From: Bacteroidota bacterium
GTDB lineage: Bacteria > Bacteroidota > Bacteroidia > Chitinophagales > Saprospiraceae
Length of the DNA: 54,287 nucleotides
Reading direction: 5' to 3'
NCBI GenBank assembly: GCA_029557915.1
Contig: JAKQHS010000204.1
Coordinates: 1 to 54,287, forward strand
Below the pieces are notes generated by a model. The model saw only the letters and a program-made list of their open reading frames with translations. It was not told the DNA's origin and did not search any database. The translations under genes and the position numbers were made by a program. Each line of letters starts with the position of its first letter. The first letter of the stretch is position 1. This document shows, piece after piece, positions 51,907 through 54,287 of this stretch.

Positions 51907-51990
51907 ACAATAGTCAAGAGTCAAGAGTCAAGAGTCAAGAGTCAATAGTCAGGGGTCAGGAGTCAATAGTCAGGGGTCAGGAGTCAGTAT
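51907..51990. repeat. Degenerate tandem repeat tract (AGTCAAG/AGTCAAT/AGGGGTCAGG words)
   Basis: Words AGTCAAGAGTCAAG and GGGGTCAGGAGTCAAT repeat right after the TPR stop. It resembles the words at 109-148. Confidence 0.85.
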
Positions 51991-52019
51991 ATTCTGACAT
52001 TTACCGAACTTTGTTTGCA

Positions 52020-52490
52020 ATGATCCGGTCTGCGCTTCGTAAATTTTCACCATTCAAATCCTTCCTTGCCTTATTTCTTCTGAATCTCCCATCCGGCGTT
52101 CATGCCCAGGATGAAGAGATCGCAATTTTTAATTCAAAGGGAAAGGCCATTGCCTTCCTTGAGGTGAGCGAGGAGCAGACCCTCTATATGTGGAGCGGAA
52201 AACCGGTCGCCTACCTGTATAAGGAGGGCGGCGAAACGCATATTTACGGCTTCAACGGCAAACACCTGGGCTGGTACGAAGAAGGTATCCTGTACACCCA
52301 CGATGGCGATGCCGTAGGATTCATCGAAGGGGCCATGAGCCTTTTCACCGAATTTGAACCGATCAAAGGTTTCAAACGATTCAAACCCTCCAGGTCGTTC
52401 AGGGAATTCCCCCCCTTCAAACCTTTTTTTTCAAAGTATTTTTCGAAGACCCCCTTATCGCTGTTCTTGCTGGAAGGAGCGGAAGAATAA
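52020..52490 (+). CDS. 4-fold beta flower domain protein
   Basis: 156 residues from the ATG at 52020; the frame upstream runs through the repeat and is not coding. A signal peptide (about 1-30, ending HAQD) precedes repeating motifs: IAIFNSKGKAIAFLE, MWSGKPVAYLY, IYGFNGKHLGWYEEG, THDGDAVGFIEG. This is the small 4-fold beta flower fold. The tail is Phe/Lys/Pro-rich and not recognised. A one-mismatch -7 box (GAACTTTG, 52006-52013) ends 6 nt before the ATG. Exported; role unknown. Confidence 0.75.
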   Translation: MIRSALRKFSPFKSFLALFLLNLPSGVHAQDEEIAIFNSKGKAIAFLEVSEEQTLYMWSGKPVAYLYKEGGETHIYGFNGKHLGWYEEGILYTHDGDAVGFIEGAMSLFTEFEPIKGFKRFKPSRSFREFPPFKPFFSKYFSKTPLSLFLLEGAEE

Positions 52491-52561
52491 AGTCCCCTTC
52501 CTCCCTTCCTCCCTTTCAGTTCGTACCTTTAAATGTTCATTAAAAAACTATCCACCTGACC

Positions 52562-53347
52562 ATGAAAAAACATTGTCCCTGGCTCTTGTTCCTTCTTTTT
52601 GCCTGCTCGCAACCGGTAAAACCAGGATTCACGGACCTAAGCTGGATCGATCTCACCCATGCGTTCGACAGTACCACCCTGTACTGGCCCAACAACCTTA
52701 AAAATTTTGAGATCCATACCGATGCCGAAGGAACCACGGCCCAGGGATATTATTATGCTTCCTATTCCATCTGTACTCCGGAACACGGAGGCACCCACCT
52801 TGATGCACCGATCCATTTTGCGGAAGGAAAACTCACGTCCGACCTAATACCCCTCAGCAGCCTGACAGGCGAAGCCGTAGTGGTGGACGTTTCACAAAAG
52901 GCGCTTGCTGACCGGGATTACCGGATACTGCCCCAGGATATTGAAGATTGGGAAAAAACAAATGGCCGGATACCGGACCATACGATCGTGCTTTTCCGGA
53001 CCGGGTACGGAAAATTTTATCCGGACCGTGAAAAGTATTTTGGGACCGCCCAAAAGGGACCTGAAGCGATTCCAGAACTGCACTTCCCCGCCATCCATCC
53101 CGAAGCGGCCCAATGGCTGGTGGATCAGAGGAAGGTCAAGGCGGTAGGCTTGGATACGCCCAGCCTCGACTATGGCCAGTCCACCGATTTTAAAACCCAC
53201 CAGATCCTGATGGGCGCCAATCTGCCCGGTTTTGAAAACCTGGCCAACCTGGATCAATTGCCGGTGAAAGGAATTTATATCGTGGCCTTGCCCATGAAAA
53301 TAAAAGGAGGCAGCGGGGGGCCGTTGAGGATCATTGCAGGGTGGTGA
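52562..53347 (+). CDS. Cyclase family lipoprotein (kynurenine formamidase-like)
   Basis: 261 residues. Lipobox ends LLFACSQ with C15. The metal-binding motif HGGTHLDAPIHF of the cyclase/KynB family is at about residues 76-87, and the C-terminal VALPMKIKGGSGGPLRI closes the fold. Family members hydrolyse amides or lactones using a Zn or Mn site. Being a lipoprotein means it would act outside the cytoplasm, unlike KynB. A near -7 box TACCTTTA lies at 52523-52530. A long hairpin terminator overlaps its stop. Confidence 0.85.
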   Translation: MKKHCPWLLFLLFACSQPVKPGFTDLSWIDLTHAFDSTTLYWPNNLKNFEIHTDAEGTTAQGYYYASYSICTPEHGGTHLDAPIHFAEGKLTSDLIPLSSLTGEAVVVDVSQKALADRDYRILPQDIEDWEKTNGRIPDHTIVLFRTGYGKFYPDREKYFGTAQKGPEAIPELHFPAIHPEAAQWLVDQRKVKAVGLDTPSLDYGQSTDFKTHQILMGANLPGFENLANLDQLPVKGIYIVALPMKIKGGSGGPLRIIAGW

Positions 53348-53379
53348 GATATTCCAAATTTTGAAAATTTGGAATATCT
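53347..53379 (+). terminator. Long perfect-hairpin terminator
   Basis: AGATATTCCAAATTTT (53347-53362) and its exact complement (53364-53379) form a palindrome of about 16 bp, followed by TTAGTTC on the plus strand. It sits between convergent genes and starts in the stop codon of the cyclase gene. Confidence 0.8.
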
Positions 53380-53387
53380 TTTAGTTC

Positions 53388-54101
53388 TTAAGAAATAGGG
53401 TGACTCTCAGTCAACCCTTCACTTAGAACCATCATCCGGTGAAAACGGTCATACACCGGACTTTCTTCAAGCTCGAAACCCGCCTCACCGGCCCATTCCA
53501 TCATATCCCTGAGTATAGCCGGAAAATCATAATTCACAATATGGTCCCTGACCAGGCCTTTTTGTTCGGCGCTGAGGGTCGCCCACTGATCCAGATTCTG
53601 TTTGAGGTAGGTATCCAAATATTCTTCCCTCGATTCCCCTCCCGTGCGGTAGGTATCGATGAGGATAAATAAACCACCAGGGGCAAGCTTTTTTCGGACC
53701 TCCGCCAGGAGGGCTTTTTTTTCAGGGTCGGACAGGTGGTGGATGGCATAGCTGCTGTAGATCAGATGAAATGCTCCTTCTTCTCGAGTGATCCAATCTT
53801 CCATTTTGCCTTCCCTGACCTGAACCTCCTGGGCCAGGCCTTGCATATTCTTTTGGGCCAAAACCAGGGCGGGGCCGGCAAGGTCAAAACCGGTATAAGA
53901 TTCCACGGCCCTGCCTTTCAATTGATCGGCCATTTGCCGCGCATCCCCGCAGCCCAGGTCCAGTACCCGGAGCGGCTGGTCGGGAAACCGACGGTCGAGC
54001 ACTTGCCGGATCTCTTCTCCGAACTCCCGGTGCTGCATATAATTCCGCGCGATAATTTCCTGGTAAATGTTCCAGTGTTTTGTGAATAAGTCTTGCTTCA
54101 T
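53388..54101 (-). CDS. Class I SAM-dependent methyltransferase
   Basis: 237 residues. Motif I is VLDLGCGDARQMADQL (about 42-57), motif II region TGFDLAGPALVLAQKN, and LIYSSYAIHHLSDPEKKALL marks the small-molecule methyltransferase branch. GGLFILIDTYRTGGESREEY follows. Cytosolic; substrate unknown. It is convergent with the cyclase gene. A G-rich repeat tract lies immediately upstream of its start. Confidence 0.88.
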   Translation of the reverse strand: MKQDLFTKHWNIYQEIIARNYMQHREFGEEIRQVLDRRFPDQPLRVLDLGCGDARQMADQLKGRAVESYTGFDLAGPALVLAQKNMQGLAQEVQVREGKMEDWITREEGAFHLIYSSYAIHHLSDPEKKALLAEVRKKLAPGGLFILIDTYRTGGESREEYLDTYLKQNLDQWATLSAEQKGLVRDHIVNYDFPAILRDMMEWAGEAGFELEESPVYDRFHRMMVLSEGLTESHPIS

Positions 54102-54102
54102 G

Positions 54103-54143
54103 GGTGGTGGTTGGTGGGTGGTGGGTGGTGGTTGGTGGGTGGT
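54103..54143. repeat. G-rich tandem repeat tract (GGTGGTTGGTGGGT)
   Basis: Repeats of GGTGGTTGGTGGGTGGT right upstream of the methyltransferase start. The G-rich strand is plus and could form G-quadruplexes. Confidence 0.85.
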
Positions 54144-54240
54144 AAACTGTCCATGCCTGAATTTGGTTGACCGTTTTCAACTTTAGCCTCCTGCTTTTTC
54201 AGAGATGATATCAGGAGTTGCTTCGGCCTGTTTTGCTCAG

Positions 54241-54267
54241 ATTTACAGGGCTCGATGCCCTGTAAAT
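54241..54267. other. Perfect 11-bp hairpin near right edge
   Basis: ATTTACAGGGC-TCGAT-GCCCTGTAAAT, followed by CCTGCTTTTTCG. It lies downstream of another stem CTCCTG (54188-54193)/CAGGAG (54212-54217). A 12-bp direct repeat TCCTGCTTTTTC is at 54189-54200 and 54267-54278. It could be a terminator for a gene beyond the window or the edge of a mobile or repeat element. Confidence 0.5.
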
Positions 54268-54287
54268 CCTGCTTTTTCGTCGATTGA

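Overview
The window reads as a chromosomal stretch of a Bacteroidota bacterium, most likely in or near the Saprospiraceae. The evidence is two proteins with a type IX secretion (T9SS) C-terminal sorting domain, GldH, a PorE-like OmpA protein, and recurrent TAnnTTTG -7 boxes. Dense operons with ATGA start/stop overlaps and degenerate short tandem repeats between genes fit the same picture. The family-level placement is inference. No plasmid, phage, transposase or CRISPR hallmark was found.

Layout. 1-7.5 kb is the accessory-looking part: a degenerate direct repeat, a secreted metalloprotease whose T9SS tail is put out of frame by a 1-nt shift, an eight-unit array of large hairpin repeats (3431-4515), a truncated copy of the HTH end of a nearby regulator, PhnA, a GyrI-like protein and the intact membrane-anchored LuxR-type regulator. 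7.5-18.4 kb is a long minus-strand block: radical SAM, TPR protein, PorE-like OmpA, rlmD, a small conserved protein, rfbA, a YbhN-like membrane protein, a TlpA-like thioredoxin, grpE, dnaJ and gldH. 18.6-24.6 kb has pth, a DedA protein, a POT-OPT peptide transporter pair and a GHMP kinase. 24.5-30.7 kb (minus) has birA, cinA, a 2-oxoacid dehydrogenase E2, a second OmpA/PD40 protein with a SPOR-like tail, and a PmtA-like methyltransferase. 30.7-39.2 kb (plus) has rsfS, ftsH and a CzcA-CzcC-CzcB metal efflux operon led by a small histidine-containing ORF. 39.2-43.3 kb (minus) has a sodium/solute symporter with a tiny partner, arfB and galK. A tRNA-Cys follows, then panC and panD separated by an oppositely oriented secreted ScyD-like protein, then a ybhN-rfaE2-nif3 run, a coiled-coil zinc-ribbon protein, a TPR protein, a beta-flower protein, a cyclase-family lipoprotein and a methyltransferase.

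Functional themes. Envelope and T9SS/gliding biology: PorE-like protein, GldH, the OmpA-SPOR protein and two cargo proteins. Protein quality control and ribosome upkeep: GrpE, DnaJ, FtsH, Pth, ArfB, RsfS, RlmD. Cofactors: PanC, PanD, BirA, CinA, lipoyl E2. Nutrient uptake and efflux: POT, OPT, sodium symporter, CzcCBA.

The most informative non-genic signal is the -7 box. About 14 good matches to TAnnTTTG sit just upstream of genes, and in five cases the box ends only 5-7 nt before the ATG (10 nt for ftsH), predicting leaderless or nearly leaderless mRNAs and correcting several start codons. The second is the set of unrelated low-complexity tandem tracts in intergenic DNA. I saw no clear new defence or biosynthetic system; the strongest candidates for something undescribed are the hairpin array with its adjacent HTH fragment, the repeat tracts, and the small proteins coupled to transport operons.
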